Shown here in pieces: positions 10,987 to 22,806 of a stretch of 64,000 nt of DNA. The stretch's first letter is position 1. Every line of letters begins with the position of its first letter. The position numbers and the translations under genes are program-made. The notes beneath the pieces are model-generated. The model ran no database searches and was not told where the DNA came from. It saw only the letters and a program-made list of their open reading frames with translations. This DNA comes from Pectobacterium parmentieri. GTDB taxonomy: Bacteria > Pseudomonadota > Gammaproteobacteria > Enterobacterales > Enterobacteriaceae. The DNA lies in assembly GCF_001742145.1 (NCBI RefSeq), contig NZ_CP015749.1:3844001-3908000 (forward strand), written 5' to 3'.

Positions 10987-11799
10987 ATGATATGCCGCAT
11001 CATGACAGAGCCACTCTCCAACAGCCCCGTACTGCTACAGCTTCACCATGTTTCCGTTGCCGACGCTAATCGGGCTCCGAGGCTCAGTGATATTTCGCTT
11101 TCCATGCGCGCAGGTGAACGTTTGGCACTGGTTGGCCCCAACGGCAGCGGCAAATCCACACTGTTACGCGTGCTGACCAGCGAACTTAACGCAACAGCAG
11201 GGTATGTCCATTTGAACGGCCAACCGCTGAATACACTCAGCCGCCATGAGCGGGCAAAGCGTATCGCGATTTTGGCACAAAACGATGCCCCAGACCTGCG
11301 CCTGCGGGTGGCGGAATTCGTCGCCTTAGGGCGCATTCCACACCATGGGTTCAGCACACCAGCGCACGATCGCCAACTCATCGAAGAAGCGCTGGACGAT
11401 ACCGGATTATTACCGCTGCGCCACCGCCTGCTGGGTACGCTCTCTGGCGGAGAACGTCAGCGCGCCGCGCTGGCGCGCGCTTTTGTGCAAACGCCACAGC
11501 TCCTGCTGCTGGATGAACCGACCAACCACCTCGATCCGTTAGCACGCGCACAGCTACTGTCTCTGGTGCGAAAACGCGGTATTTCAACGCTGGCAGTGCT
11601 GCACGATCTGCCACTGATTACGCCCTTTGCCGACCGCGTTGCCGTTTTGCAGCAGGGCACGCTGCTCCGCTGGGGAACGCCTACGCATGCGCTGCACCCT
11701 GATTGTGTGAAATCGGTATTTGGGATGGAGAGCTTTACGGTGCCGCATCCGCTAAACGGCTCACCCATTCGCATCTTTGAAGCCCCTGAACTGCACTAA
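10987..11799 (+). CDS. ABC transporter ATP-binding protein, FecE type
   Basis: The ATPase of a metal-chelate importer of the FecCDE/BtuCD class. The 270 residues contain Walker A (VGPNGSGKST, ~residues 50-59), the ABC signature TLSGGERQRAALARA, Walker B LLLLDEPTNHLD and the switch histidine in VLHDLPL. The initial MICRI may be untranslated, since an in-frame ATG at 11002 (MTEPLSN) is equally likely; neither has a clear ribosome-binding site. It heads an operon with the binding-protein and permease genes. The substrate (ferric siderophore, heme, cobalamin or another metal complex) cannot be read from sequence. Confidence 0.92.
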   Translation: MICRIMTEPLSNSPVLLQLHHVSVADANRAPRLSDISLSMRAGERLALVGPNGSGKSTLLRVLTSELNATAGYVHLNGQPLNTLSRHERAKRIAILAQNDAPDLRLRVAEFVALGRIPHHGFSTPAHDRQLIEEALDDTGLLPLRHRLLGTLSGGERQRAALARAFVQTPQLLLLDEPTNHLDPLARAQLLSLVRKRGISTLAVLHDLPLITPFADRVAVLQQGTLLRWGTPTHALHPDCVKSVFGMESFTVPHPLNGSPIRIFEAPELH

Positions 11800-11808
11800 G
11801 GAACCCTG

Positions 11809-12771
11809 ATGAAAATAACGCTTCTGTCTGGACTGCTGGCATTGACGTCATGCTGGGCGCATGCCTCGGGTTTTCCGGTCACGGTCGACAGTTGTGGGCA
11901 ACCGCTAACCTTTACCCAGCCGCCGCAACGCGCCGTGATCCATGACCTGAATATGACAGAAATGGCGTTTGCTCTGGGCTTACAAAAAAATATCGTTGGG
12001 CTAACTGGGATCACAGGCTGGTATAAGGCGCCCCCAGATTTTATCAAACAGCAGGGCACGATCCCTGAACTGGCAGCAAAATACCCAACGTTGGAAAACC
12101 TGCTGGCCGTACACCCAGATTTCTTCTTTGCCGGGTGGAACTACGGCATGAAAGTCGGCGGAGAAGTCACACCGCAATCGCTGAAAAAGTATGGCATTCA
12201 AACGCTGGTACTCAGCGAAAGCTGTGTGTTCACCGAGCGGCAACAGCAGCGTCCGCAAGCTAGCATGGATCTGCTCTACGGCGACCTGCTAAAACTGGGA
12301 AAAATCTTCGGTAAGCAGGAACAGGCCCAGGAACAGATCGACGGCTGGAAACAGCACCTTGCCGAACTTCAAACCCGTATCGGCAATCGGCCAAAGAAGA
12401 AGATTTTCCTGTATGACTCGGGCGAAGATAAGCCTTTTACCAGCGGGAAATTCGCCATGCCAACAGCCATCATTGAGGCCGCGGGCGGCAAGAACGTCAT
12501 GGACGATATGGCAACGAGCTGGGCCTCCACATCGTGGGAAAGCGTGGCGGCACGCGAACCGGACTTTATCATTTTGCTGGATTATCAAACGGGCAATGGC
12601 GCAGAAGCGTTAAGGGAATTTTTGGAATCACACCCGCTGATGAAATTCACCCCAGCCGTACAGCAGCATCGTTATCTGAAGCTGCAATATGCAGAGCTCA
12701 CACCGGGGCCTGCCAACATCACGGCCATTGATAAACTGGCACACGCCCTTTACCCGGATGCCGTTAAGTGA
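11809..12771 (+). CDS. Periplasmic metal-chelate binding protein
   Basis: The binding protein of the same importer, 320 residues, of the FepB/BtuF type: two lobes joined by a rigid helix. The N-terminus MKITLLSGLLALTSCWAHA is a signal peptide, probably cut after AHA. The sequence LTSC also fits a lipobox with a short signal, so a lipoprotein is possible. Family traits are the start of the mature domain (VTVDSCGQPLTF, PPQRAVIHDLNMTEMAFALG) and the interdomain IFLYDSGED region. It starts 9 bp after the ATPase gene with AAGGA upstream, and overlaps the permease gene by 4 bp. Confidence 0.88.
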   Translation: MKITLLSGLLALTSCWAHASGFPVTVDSCGQPLTFTQPPQRAVIHDLNMTEMAFALGLQKNIVGLTGITGWYKAPPDFIKQQGTIPELAAKYPTLENLLAVHPDFFFAGWNYGMKVGGEVTPQSLKKYGIQTLVLSESCVFTERQQQRPQASMDLLYGDLLKLGKIFGKQEQAQEQIDGWKQHLAELQTRIGNRPKKKIFLYDSGEDKPFTSGKFAMPTAIIEAAGGKNVMDDMATSWASTSWESVAAREPDFIILLDYQTGNGAEALREFLESHPLMKFTPAVQQHRYLKLQYAELTPGPANITAIDKLAHALYPDAVK

Positions 12772-13781
12772 GCCCAACGTCTTCACGCTATGTTGCGACC
12801 TTCATTATTGCGCTGCTGATACTGGTTGGGCTGATGCTGGTAAATATTGCCACAGGCAGCACGACGATCCCTCTTACGCAGGTCGCCAGCGTATTGGGGT
12901 TATCGTCAGCAGACGTCTCGCCGATGACCTCACGCATTATTCTGGAACTACGCATCCCCCGCAGCCTGCTGGCAGCGTTGTGCGGTGCAGGTTTAGCGAT
13001 GGTCGGTGCCTTTTTGCAAACGGCAACTCGCAACGATCTGGCTGACCCTTTTCTGTTCGGCCTGTCTGCCGGAGCCTCAGCGGGTGCCGTAGCGGTCATC
13101 ACTCGTTTTGGTGAACAACTCGGTGACTGGGCACTGCCGGTAGCGGCCTTCTGTGGCGGACTCTTATCGGCCGTCGCCGTAACCGTACTGTTTCTGCTGC
13201 AACAGGCACGCGGTGCAGAACGCTTGATCATCTGCGGATTAGCTATCTCTTTTCTCTTCGGTGCATTGACAAACTATCTGGTATTTTCCGGCGATCAACG
13301 CGCTGCCAGCTCGATTCTTTTTTGGTCACTGGGCGGACTGGGTCTTGCCCGTTGGGATACCTTACCTTTCGCGGTGTTCAGCATCCTGCTGCTATTTGGC
13401 CTCACCGCCCTGCGCTGGCGAGCGCTCGATGCGCTGTTGGCTGGCGGGCAAACTGCGGCTTCAATGGGAGTGAATCTGTCTCGCGTTCGGGTGGAAATCT
13501 TCATCTGTTGTGCGTTCGCCACTTCACTGCTGGTCGCGCTGACTGGCGTGATCGGCTTCATCGGCCTGATGATCCCTCATCTGGCTCGCCCGCTGAGCGG
13601 CGTATTGCACAAGAGGCTTCTGCCGCTGACCGCGGTACTCGGTGCGATACTGCTGTGCGGTGGCGATTGGCTCAGTCGGCAGCTACTCGCACCGCAGGAA
13701 TTACCCATCGGGATTATTACGGCAGGATTAGGCGGCATCTTCGTTCTGGGGCTGTTGGTAAAACGTCAGCATGGATACTAA
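12768..13781 (+). CDS. FecCD-family permease
   Basis: The membrane subunit of the importer, 337 residues with about ten membrane helices. Typical FecCD motifs are RIILELRIPRSLLAALCGAGLA split around residues 46-67, the coupling-region GVIGFIGLMIPHLAR (~253-267) and the C-terminal ELPIGIITAGLGGIFVLGLL. The start is the GTG at 12768, which overlaps the stop of the binding-protein gene as GTGA, indicating translational coupling. Only one permease gene is present, so the channel is presumably a homodimer. A terminator hairpin follows. Confidence 0.92.
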   Translation: MSPTSSRYVATFIIALLILVGLMLVNIATGSTTIPLTQVASVLGLSSADVSPMTSRIILELRIPRSLLAALCGAGLAMVGAFLQTATRNDLADPFLFGLSAGASAGAVAVITRFGEQLGDWALPVAAFCGGLLSAVAVTVLFLLQQARGAERLIICGLAISFLFGALTNYLVFSGDQRAASSILFWSLGGLGLARWDTLPFAVFSILLLFGLTALRWRALDALLAGGQTAASMGVNLSRVRVEIFICCAFATSLLVALTGVIGFIGLMIPHLARPLSGVLHKRLLPLTAVLGAILLCGGDWLSRQLLAPQELPIGIITAGLGGIFVLGLLVKRQHGY

Positions 13782-13794
13782 TACGCCAGAGACA

Positions 13795-13820
13795 ACAAAG
13801 GCACCTGTCGGTGCCTTTGT
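13795..13820. terminator. Terminator hairpin between the permease gene and rpmE
   Basis: ACAAAGGCACC / GGTGCCTTTGT, an 11-bp perfect stem with loop TGTC, lies between two convergent genes and is symmetric enough to serve both. The T-run is short on each side. Confidence 0.7.
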
Positions 13821-13852
13821 CGAAAGCTACTGTACCAATTGGCCAGTAAAAC

Positions 13853-14068
13853 TTATTTTTTAGCGCCTGGTACGGAGAAACGCTTGTTGAAGCGGTCAAC
13901 ACGGCCACCGCTTGCAACATCACGTTGCTTACCGGTGTAGAACGGGTGGCATTCGCCACAGACGTCCAGGTTCAGGTCACGACCCACGGTAGACTGGGTT
14001 TTGATCACGTTACCGCAAGAGCAAGTTACAGTAACTTCAGAATAATTCGGGTGAATACCTTTTTTCAT
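13853..14068 (-). CDS. rpmE: 50S ribosomal protein L31 (zinc form)
   Basis: A small protein of the large ribosomal subunit that bridges to the 30S head. It has 71 residues with the four zinc-ligand cysteines Cys16, Cys18, Cys37 and Cys40 in CSC and CGEC, so this is the zinc-containing C+ form that can be displaced under zinc starvation. The C-terminal [11 protein letters not shown] is conserved. Divergent from priA as in E. coli. Confidence 0.97.
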   Translation of the reverse strand: MKKGIHPNYSEVTVTCSCGNVIKTQSTVGRDLNLDVCGECHPFYTGKQRDVASGGRVDRFNKRFSVPGAKK

Positions 14069-14134
14069 GGGAAACCTCTGTTAAGGCCGTGTCGCTATCC
14101 AGCCCTGTTCCGCCAGACACCACACGAAAGTTGA

Positions 14135-16558
<2,424 letters not shown>

Positions 16559-16573
16559 CGTTTCCTATTAAAC

Positions 16574-16601
16574 AATGCCGGGTTTCTCGCCCCGCATTTT
16601 T
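16574..16601 (+). terminator. Intrinsic terminator of priA
   Basis: AATGCCGGG / CCCCGCATT stem with one internal mismatch and a 7-base loop, followed by TTTTT, 15 bp after the priA stop. Confidence 0.75.
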
Positions 16602-16828
16602 GCGAGCAGCGTCGAGAACACGATATTCATCACACTTTCTGTGCAAATTAAGCAACAAAACCTGCGTTCAATCTGTTATCACTGTCTGCGCAGGCGGTAT
16701 GCTGAGGCGCAGCACCATTCCCTTAGCATACGTGCCGAACAGCGTTACCCGTAATCATAGAGCGTCAGCAGACAGGAATGTTCTGCTGGCAGTCAGCGCC
16801 AGTTAACGCTGACGCAAGGAGAAAAGCG

Positions 16829-17872
16829 TTGAAGCAGAAGAAAGTCGTTACCACGGCGACGATGAAAGACGTGGCGGATGAGGCCGGCGTTTCCACCGCC
16901 ACCGTATCCCGAACGTTAATGAACCCAGATAAAGTCTCTGCGACCACCCGCAGGAAGGTCGAGCAGGCTGTCATCGCCGTTGGCTATTCGCCTCACGCAC
17001 TCAACCGAAACCTCAAGCGTAATGAATCACGCACGATCCTGACGATCGTGCCAGACATCTGCGATCCCTATTTCTCCGAAATATTTCGTGGGATAGAGGA
17101 AACGGCTGCCGAACACGGTTATCTGGTGTTGATTGGCGATTGCGCTCACCAACATCAAAGGGAAAAAACCTTCGTCGATCTGATTATTACCAAACAGATC
17201 GACGGCATGGTGTTGCTCGGCTCCAATCTGCCATTTGACGCAGGCCAGGAAGAGCAGCGTAATCTGCCACCGATGGTGATGGCGAATGAGTTCTCACCGG
17301 ACCTGGCATTGCCAACCGTGCATATCGATAACCTGACCGCCGCCTTTGAAGCCGTACATTATCTGCATCAGGCAGGCCACCAGCGCATCGCCTGCATTGC
17401 CGGCCCGGAGCACATGCATCTGAGCCAATATCGCTTGCAGGGGTACATTCAGGCTCTGCGCCGTAATGGCATTCTTATCGATAACCAATACATCTTTCAG
17501 GGTGATTTCACCTATGAAACGGGGATCAACGGCCTGGTTGCGCTGATGCAGCATCCGCAACCGCCCAGCGCCATCTTCTGTCATAGCGATCTCATGGCGC
17601 TGGGCGTGCTGGCGCAGGCCAGAAAAATGGGGCTGGACATCCCGCGCGATCTCTCCGTTATTGGCTTCGACGATATCGAACAGGCGCAGTACTGCTGGCC
17701 TTCCCTCACTTCTGTCGCTCAACCACGTTATCAGATCGGACGCGAGGCAATGCTGCTACTCTTAGAGCAGTTGCAAGGTAATACGGTACAAAGCGGCTCT
17801 CGCCTGTTGTCCAGCGAACTGGTCATACGCGATAGTGTCGCCGCACCGAATTACGCCCGTAACAGGCTTTAA
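16829..17872 (+). CDS. cytR: LacI-family nucleoside-utilisation repressor CytR
   Basis: Represses nucleoside uptake and catabolism genes together with CRP; cytidine induces. The helix-turn-helix ATMKDVADEAGVSTATVSRTLMN is at residues ~10-32, followed by the hinge and the sugar-binding-protein-like core (VPDICDPYFSEI, GYLVLIGDCAHQ, FCHSDLMALG, GFDDIE). I chose the TTG at 16829, eight bases after AAGGAG, giving 347 residues starting MKQKKVVTTATMKDVA, close to E. coli CytR (341). An ATG at 16778 would lie before this ribosome-binding site. Confidence 0.93.
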   Translation: MKQKKVVTTATMKDVADEAGVSTATVSRTLMNPDKVSATTRRKVEQAVIAVGYSPHALNRNLKRNESRTILTIVPDICDPYFSEIFRGIEETAAEHGYLVLIGDCAHQHQREKTFVDLIITKQIDGMVLLGSNLPFDAGQEEQRNLPPMVMANEFSPDLALPTVHIDNLTAAFEAVHYLHQAGHQRIACIAGPEHMHLSQYRLQGYIQALRRNGILIDNQYIFQGDFTYETGINGLVALMQHPQPPSAIFCHSDLMALGVLAQARKMGLDIPRDLSVIGFDDIEQAQYCWPSLTSVAQPRYQIGREAMLLLLEQLQGNTVQSGSRLLSSELVIRDSVAAPNYARNRL

Positions 17873-17960
17873 GACTTCAGGTGCTGGTCAAATATTTGAG
17901 TGTTCAGTAACATGACCCCCTAATTATGTTATTTACCTATCAATTCACAGCGAAACGACA

Positions 17961-18836
17961 GTGGCACAAAGAGACTACGTGAGCCGGGGGCGTTCATCAG
18001 GAACGCGTCGGAAAACGACAAATAGCCGAAAAAAAGGCAACACTTCAGGTGCATCCAAAATCATGGTCGCGCTCGCAGTTGCCGTTTTGGTCACCTTCGC
18101 GGGCGGTTTGTACTTTATCGCCCATAATAAACCAGACGAGTCCCCCGTCCTGCCGCATCAGAACGCGGGCAAAGGTAACGGGCTGCCACCCAAACCGGAA
18201 GAACGTTGGCGCTATATTAAAGAGCTGGAAAATCGTCAGTTGGGCGTTACGACGCCAACGGAGCCTTCTGCAGGCGGCGAGATCCAGTCACCCGTGCAGT
18301 TGACGAATGAACAGCGCCAACTGTTAGAACAAATGCAGTCTGATATGCGTCGTCAGCCCACGCAGCTTTCCGAAGTGCCATATAACGACCAGACGCAGGT
18401 TCCGCGCTCGCAGGTGACGATTAAGCCACCGACGCAATCGATGCAGCAACCACCTGTTGTAACAACCCAGCCAGCAACGCGTGCACCTGTCGTCACCCAA
18501 ACGACACCTGTTGTTCCAAGACAAGAAGCACCAAGACAAGAAACAGCAAAACAGGAAGCGCCGAAGCAGCAGCCGGTCAAACAGCCTGAAGCGCCAAAAG
18601 TCGAAAAAACCCAACGCTGGGCTATTCAGTGCGGCTCCTTCAAAACGATGGATCCTGCCGAATCCGTGCGAGCACAGTTGGCGTTTGCAGGTATCGAAAG
18701 CCGCATCACGTCTAACGGCGGCTGGAACCGTATTGTGCTTGGGCCTTATAACAACCGGGCTGCCGCAGACAGCATGCTCCAACGTCTTAAAGGCGCGGGC
18801 GCATCAAACTGTATTCCTCTTGCCAGTGGGGGTTGA
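17961..18836 (+). CDS. ftsN: Essential cell division protein FtsN
   Basis: A bitopic inner-membrane protein that triggers septal peptidoglycan synthesis by FtsWI/FtsQLB. The 291 residues have a short basic cytoplasmic tail (MAQRDYVSRGR), one membrane segment (~34-54), the three-helix activating region around GLPPKPEERWRYIKELENRQ, a Gln/Pro-rich linker with repeated (R/K)QEAP-type units, and a C-terminal SPOR domain (RWAIQCGSF to NCIPLASGG) that binds denuded glycan. GTG start. The linker is shorter than in E. coli (319). The stop codon lies inside the sigma-32 promoter of hslV. Confidence 0.95.
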   Translation: MAQRDYVSRGRSSGTRRKTTNSRKKGNTSGASKIMVALAVAVLVTFAGGLYFIAHNKPDESPVLPHQNAGKGNGLPPKPEERWRYIKELENRQLGVTTPTEPSAGGEIQSPVQLTNEQRQLLEQMQSDMRRQPTQLSEVPYNDQTQVPRSQVTIKPPTQSMQQPPVVTTQPATRAPVVTQTTPVVPRQEAPRQETAKQEAPKQQPVKQPEAPKVEKTQRWAIQCGSFKTMDPAESVRAQLAFAGIESRITSNGGWNRIVLGPYNNRAAADSMLQRLKGAGASNCIPLASGG

Positions 18837-18860
18837 AAACCCCCACGCCTTCCCCCATCT
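18832..18860 (+). promoter_or_regulatory. Sigma-32 heat-shock promoter of hslVU
   Basis: GTTGAAA, then 14 bases, then CCCCATCT, against the sigma-32 consensus CTTGAAA and CCCCATNT. It overlaps the ftsN stop codon (18834-18836) and is 60-90 bp upstream of hslV, a known heat-shock operon. Confidence 0.8.
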
Positions 18861-18873
18861 ATAACATCAATCT

Positions 18874-18900
18874 GCCCCGCATGAGTTCGGGGCCTTTTCC
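18874..18900 (+). promoter_or_regulatory. Hairpin in the hslV leader
   Basis: GCCCCG...CGGGGC followed by CTTTTCC. If transcription starts near 18868 this hairpin is at the very 5' end of the hslVU mRNA. It could end ftsN transcripts or protect the 5' end of the heat-shock mRNA, as reported from memory for the inverted repeat below the E. coli clpQY promoter. Confidence 0.6.
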
Positions 18901-18919
18901 TTCAAACGGGGACTGACTC

Positions 18920-19450
18920 GTGACAACAATTGTAAGCGTACGCCGCAATGGCCAAGTGGTCATTGGCGGAGATGGACAGGCGACTCTGGGCAACACCGTG
19001 ATGAAAGGCAACGTGCGTAAAGTACGTCGTCTCTATCATGACCGCGTCATCGCTGGTTTCGCAGGTGGCACGGCAGATGCCTTCACCCTTTTTGAGCTTT
19101 TTGAGCGCAAGCTGGAATTACATCAGGGCCATCTGGTGAAAGCCGCTGTCGAGTTGGCAAAAGACTGGCGTACTGACCGTATGCTACGCAAGCTGGAAGC
19201 CCTGCTGGCCGTCGCAGACGAAAATGCCTCACTGATCATTACCGGTAATGGCGATGTCGTACAGCCTGAAAACGATCTGATCGCCATTGGTTCCGGCGGT
19301 CCTTATGCGCAAGCCGCAGCACGCGCCTTACTGGAAAATACCGAACTGGGTGCCCGCGATATCGTCGAGAAATCTCTGGGGATTGCTGGCGACATCTGTA
19401 TCTACACCAACCAGTTCCACACGATAGAAGAATTAGCCTCCAAGGCGTAA
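18920..19450 (+). CDS. hslV: ATP-dependent protease peptidase subunit HslV (ClpQ)
   Basis: An N-terminal threonine protease forming two stacked hexamers. The 176-residue product begins [12 protein letters not shown], and after Met removal Thr1 is the nucleophile. [14 protein letters not shown] and [18 protein letters not shown] are conserved. The start is the GTG at 18920. Its ATPase partner hslU follows 9 bp later, and the pair is controlled from the sigma-32 promoter at 18832-18860. Confidence 0.97.
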   Translation: MTTIVSVRRNGQVVIGGDGQATLGNTVMKGNVRKVRRLYHDRVIAGFAGGTADAFTLFELFERKLELHQGHLVKAAVELAKDWRTDRMLRKLEALLAVADENASLIITGNGDVVQPENDLIAIGSGGPYAQAAARALLENTELGARDIVEKSLGIAGDICIYTNQFHTIEELASKA

Positions 19451-19459
19451 GGATCAACT

Positions 19460-20791
19460 ATGTCTGAAATGACCCCGCGCGAGATAGTCAGCGAACTCGA
19501 CAGCTATATCATCGGCCAGAATAAAGCCAAACGCGCCGTTTCCATCGCGCTGCGTAACCGCTGGCGTCGTATGCAGTTAGACGAAGCACTCCGCCATGAA
19601 GTGACGCCGAAAAATATTCTGATGATTGGCCCGACCGGCGTAGGTAAAACCGAAATCGCTCGCCGTCTGGCGAAGCTTGCCAATGCGCCGTTCATCAAAG
19701 TGGAAGCGACCAAATTCACCGAAGTTGGCTACGTGGGTAAGGAAGTCGATTCCATCATCCGCGATCTGACGGATTCCGCGATCAAAATGGTGCGCCACCA
19801 GTCCATCGAAAAAAACCGTTTCCGTGCGGAAGAACTGGCAGAAGACCGCATTCTGGACGTGCTGATCCCTCCGGCGAAAAACAACTGGGGGCAGGCAGAA
19901 GGTACTCAGGAGCCCTCAGCAACGCGTCAGGCATTCCGCAAGAAACTGCGTGAAGGCCAGTTGGACGACAAAGAGATCGAAATCGATCTGGCTGCTGCCC
20001 CGGTTGGCGTAGAGATCATGGCCCCACCGGGCATGGAAGAAATGACCAACCAGCTACAGTCCATGTTCCAGAATCTGGCAGGACAGAAGCAGAAAGCGCG
20101 TAAGGTCAAAATTAAAGATGCTTTCAAGCTGCTGATAGAAGAAGAAGCGGCTAAGCTGGTGAACCCAGAAGAGCTGAAACAACAGGCGATTGAAGCCGTT
20201 GAGCAGCACGGTATCGTGTTCATCGACGAAATCGACAAAATCTGTAAGCGTGGCGAAAGTTCCGGCCCGGATGTTTCTCGTGAAGGCGTTCAGCGCGACC
20301 TGCTGCCGCTGGTTGAAGGCTGCACCGTATCGACCAAGCACGGTATGGTCAAAACCGACCATATCCTGTTTATCGCATCCGGGGCATTCCAGGTTGCCAG
20401 CCCGTCCGATCTGATTCCAGAGTTGCAGGGTCGTCTGCCGATTCGTGTAGAATTACAGGCGCTGACGACGGAAGACTTCGAGCGTATTCTGACAGAACCG
20501 AGCGCCTCGCTGACTGAACAGTACAAAGCGCTGATGGCGACGGAAGGCGTGGATATTTCGTTCACCGCCGATGGTATCCGCCGCATTGCCGAAGCGGCTT
20601 GGCAGGTAAACGAAAGCACCGAAAATATTGGCGCGCGCCGTCTGCATACCGTAATGGAGCGTCTGATCGAAGATGTTTCTTACGACGCCAGCGAAATGAA
20701 CGGTCAAAGCGTTACCATTGACGCAGATTATGTACGTAATCATCTCGATGAATTAGTAGCAGATGAAGATCTGAGTCGATTTATCTTATAA
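19460..20791 (+). CDS. hslU: ATP-dependent protease ATPase subunit HslU (ClpY)
   Basis: The AAA+ unfoldase that feeds substrates into HslV. The 443 residues include Walker A ([16 protein letters not shown], ~56-71), the pore motif region GYVGKEVDS, an intermediate I-domain (~110-240) rich in charged helices, Walker B ([11 protein letters not shown]), sensor regions and the C-terminal tail ending DLSRFIL that inserts into HslV to activate it. Identical in length to E. coli HslU. Followed by a strong terminator. Confidence 0.97.
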   Translation: MSEMTPREIVSELDSYIIGQNKAKRAVSIALRNRWRRMQLDEALRHEVTPKNILMIGPTGVGKTEIARRLAKLANAPFIKVEATKFTEVGYVGKEVDSIIRDLTDSAIKMVRHQSIEKNRFRAEELAEDRILDVLIPPAKNNWGQAEGTQEPSATRQAFRKKLREGQLDDKEIEIDLAAAPVGVEIMAPPGMEEMTNQLQSMFQNLAGQKQKARKVKIKDAFKLLIEEEAAKLVNPEELKQQAIEAVEQHGIVFIDEIDKICKRGESSGPDVSREGVQRDLLPLVEGCTVSTKHGMVKTDHILFIASGAFQVASPSDLIPELQGRLPIRVELQALTTEDFERILTEPSASLTEQYKALMATEGVDISFTADGIRRIAEAAWQVNESTENIGARRLHTVMERLIEDVSYDASEMNGQSVTIDADYVRNHLDELVADEDLSRFIL

Positions 20792-20821
20792 TCCGTTTTC
20801 GCGGATCGCACGATTAACGAT

Positions 20822-20853
20822 AAAGTGGGAGGCGTTGGCCTCCCACTTTTGTT
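20822..20853 (+). terminator. Intrinsic terminator of hslVU
   Basis: AAAGTGGGAGGC / GCCTCCCACTTT, a 12-bp perfect stem with a 3-4 base loop and TTTTGTTT, 30 bp after hslU. Confidence 0.9.
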
Positions 20854-20936
20854 TCTGACGCCGCCATCACTGACTTTTTTTGTTTATAAACGGATGATTC
20901 ACACAATTGGATCGTCAATAAAAATTGAAGCACACC

Positions 20937-21854
20937 ATGACCTTATCGACCCATAACAGCAAAACCAAAGCCTGGCTGGATAGTCTGCGTCCAAAAACGT
21001 TGCCATTAGCTTTTGCATCTATCGTCACCGGCTCGGCAATTGCGAGTTGGCACAGCAACTTTAAACCGGGCGTAGCATTACTGGCGTTGATAACCGCCGG
21101 GCTGCTGCAAATCCTCTCCAATCTGGCGAACGACTATGGGGATGCGATAAAAGGCAGCGATACCGAGGAACGCATCGGGCCGTTGCGCGGTATCCAGACT
21201 GGTGTCATTACACTGTCGCAACTTCGCAATGCGCTCATCGTGACCGTGGCCCTCACGATCATTTCCGGCGTGAGTCTGGTGATCCTGGCATGTGAAAAAC
21301 CAGCGGATATCTTTGGCTTCCTGATTCTGGGGCTGTTAGCGATTTTCGCCGCGATCACCTATACCGTCGGCAACAAACCCTATGGCTATATCGGGCTTGG
21401 CGATATCTCAGTGCTAATCTTTTTCGGCTGGCTCAGCGTAGCAGGGTCGTATTATCTGCAAACTGGCCACTTCGACAGCGTCGTGATGCTGCCGGCAACG
21501 GCCTGCGGCCTGCTGGCGACAGCGGTACTGAATATCAACAATCTGCGCGATATCGACAACGATCGCATTAGCGGAAAAAATACGCTGGCGGTGCGTCTCG
21601 GGGCGGAAAAAGCGCGCTTCTACCACACGATGCTGCTGCTACTGGCACCAGTTTGTCTTGGCCTGTTCGCGGCATTTTATCTGCACAGTCTGGCTGGCTG
21701 GCTGTTTATTCTGGCACTCCCGCTGCTGATTAAGCAGGCGCGCTATGTACTACGTGAAACCAGCGCATTCAGCATGCGTCCGATGTTGGAAAAAACGGTA
21801 AAAGGCGCGCTGCTGACCAACATTCTGTTCGCCGTAGGTGTGATACTGAGCTAA
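20937..21854 (+). CDS. menA: 1,4-dihydroxy-2-naphthoate octaprenyltransferase MenA
   Basis: Prenylates DHNA to demethylmenaquinone in the inner membrane, for anaerobic respiration. From the ATG at 20937 the protein has 305 residues with about nine membrane helices. The two aspartate-rich prenyl-diphosphate motifs of the UbiA family are visible: NDYGDAIKGSD (~residues 64-74) and NNLRDIDNDRISGKNTLAVR (~198-217). A TTG four codons earlier is possible but less like the family start. Separate from hslVU by a terminator; followed by rraA. Confidence 0.95.
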   Translation: MTLSTHNSKTKAWLDSLRPKTLPLAFASIVTGSAIASWHSNFKPGVALLALITAGLLQILSNLANDYGDAIKGSDTEERIGPLRGIQTGVITLSQLRNALIVTVALTIISGVSLVILACEKPADIFGFLILGLLAIFAAITYTVGNKPYGYIGLGDISVLIFFGWLSVAGSYYLQTGHFDSVVMLPATACGLLATAVLNINNLRDIDNDRISGKNTLAVRLGAEKARFYHTMLLLLAPVCLGLFAAFYLHSLAGWLFILALPLLIKQARYVLRETSAFSMRPMLEKTVKGALLTNILFAVGVILS

Positions 21855-21946
21855 GCATGGACGAAAACGATGCGCATTTACTGATGCGCATCAAGTTAAC
21901 ATTTGATGATTTTGCCAACAGCCGTCAGAAAGGGATATACTCATGA

Positions 21947-22459
<513 letters not shown>

Positions 22460-22501
22460 TATCGTTGAGTTTCCGCGTGTTCGTTGCGGTAACATCACCA
22501 C

Positions 22502-22529
22502 AAAAAAGGGCGATATACGCCCTTTTTTA
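22502..22529 (+). terminator. Intrinsic terminator of rraA
   Basis: AAAAAAGGGCG / CGCCCTTTTTT, loop ATATA, with a T6 run; it can also serve zapB from the other side because the stem is A-rich on the left. Confidence 0.9.
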
Positions 22530-22566
22530 TTTGGCTCAATCCCATCGTCTGAGCCAGCAGGCTTGA

Positions 22567-22806
22567 TTAGACTTCTTCCATTTTGCCTAACAGCGCGCGC
22601 AGGCGCTCTTGCCATACTACTTGTTCTTCTTTCAACTGTTCGTTCTCGCGCACCAGCGCTTCACGTGAACCCGCTGCCGCCTGAACATCCTGCGACAGTG
22701 TGTTGTTTTGTTCTTTCAGCTCTTCAATTTCCATTTGCAACAGCGTGATGGTATCAATCGCCTGCTGAACTTTCGCTTCCAGCTTTTCAAACACTTCAAA
22801 TGACAT
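22567..22806 (-). CDS. zapB: Cell division protein ZapB
   Basis: A 79-residue, fully coiled-coil protein that joins the Z-ring through ZapA and links it to MatP at the terminus region. Heptad leucines run through almost the whole length ([20 protein letters not shown] onward) and the C-terminus ends LLGKMEEV as in E. coli (81 residues). Lies between rraA and the glp operon as in other enterobacteria. Confidence 0.95.
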   Translation of the reverse strand: MSFEVFEKLEAKVQQAIDTITLLQMEIEELKEQNNTLSQDVQAAAGSREALVRENEQLKEEQVVWQERLRALLGKMEEV

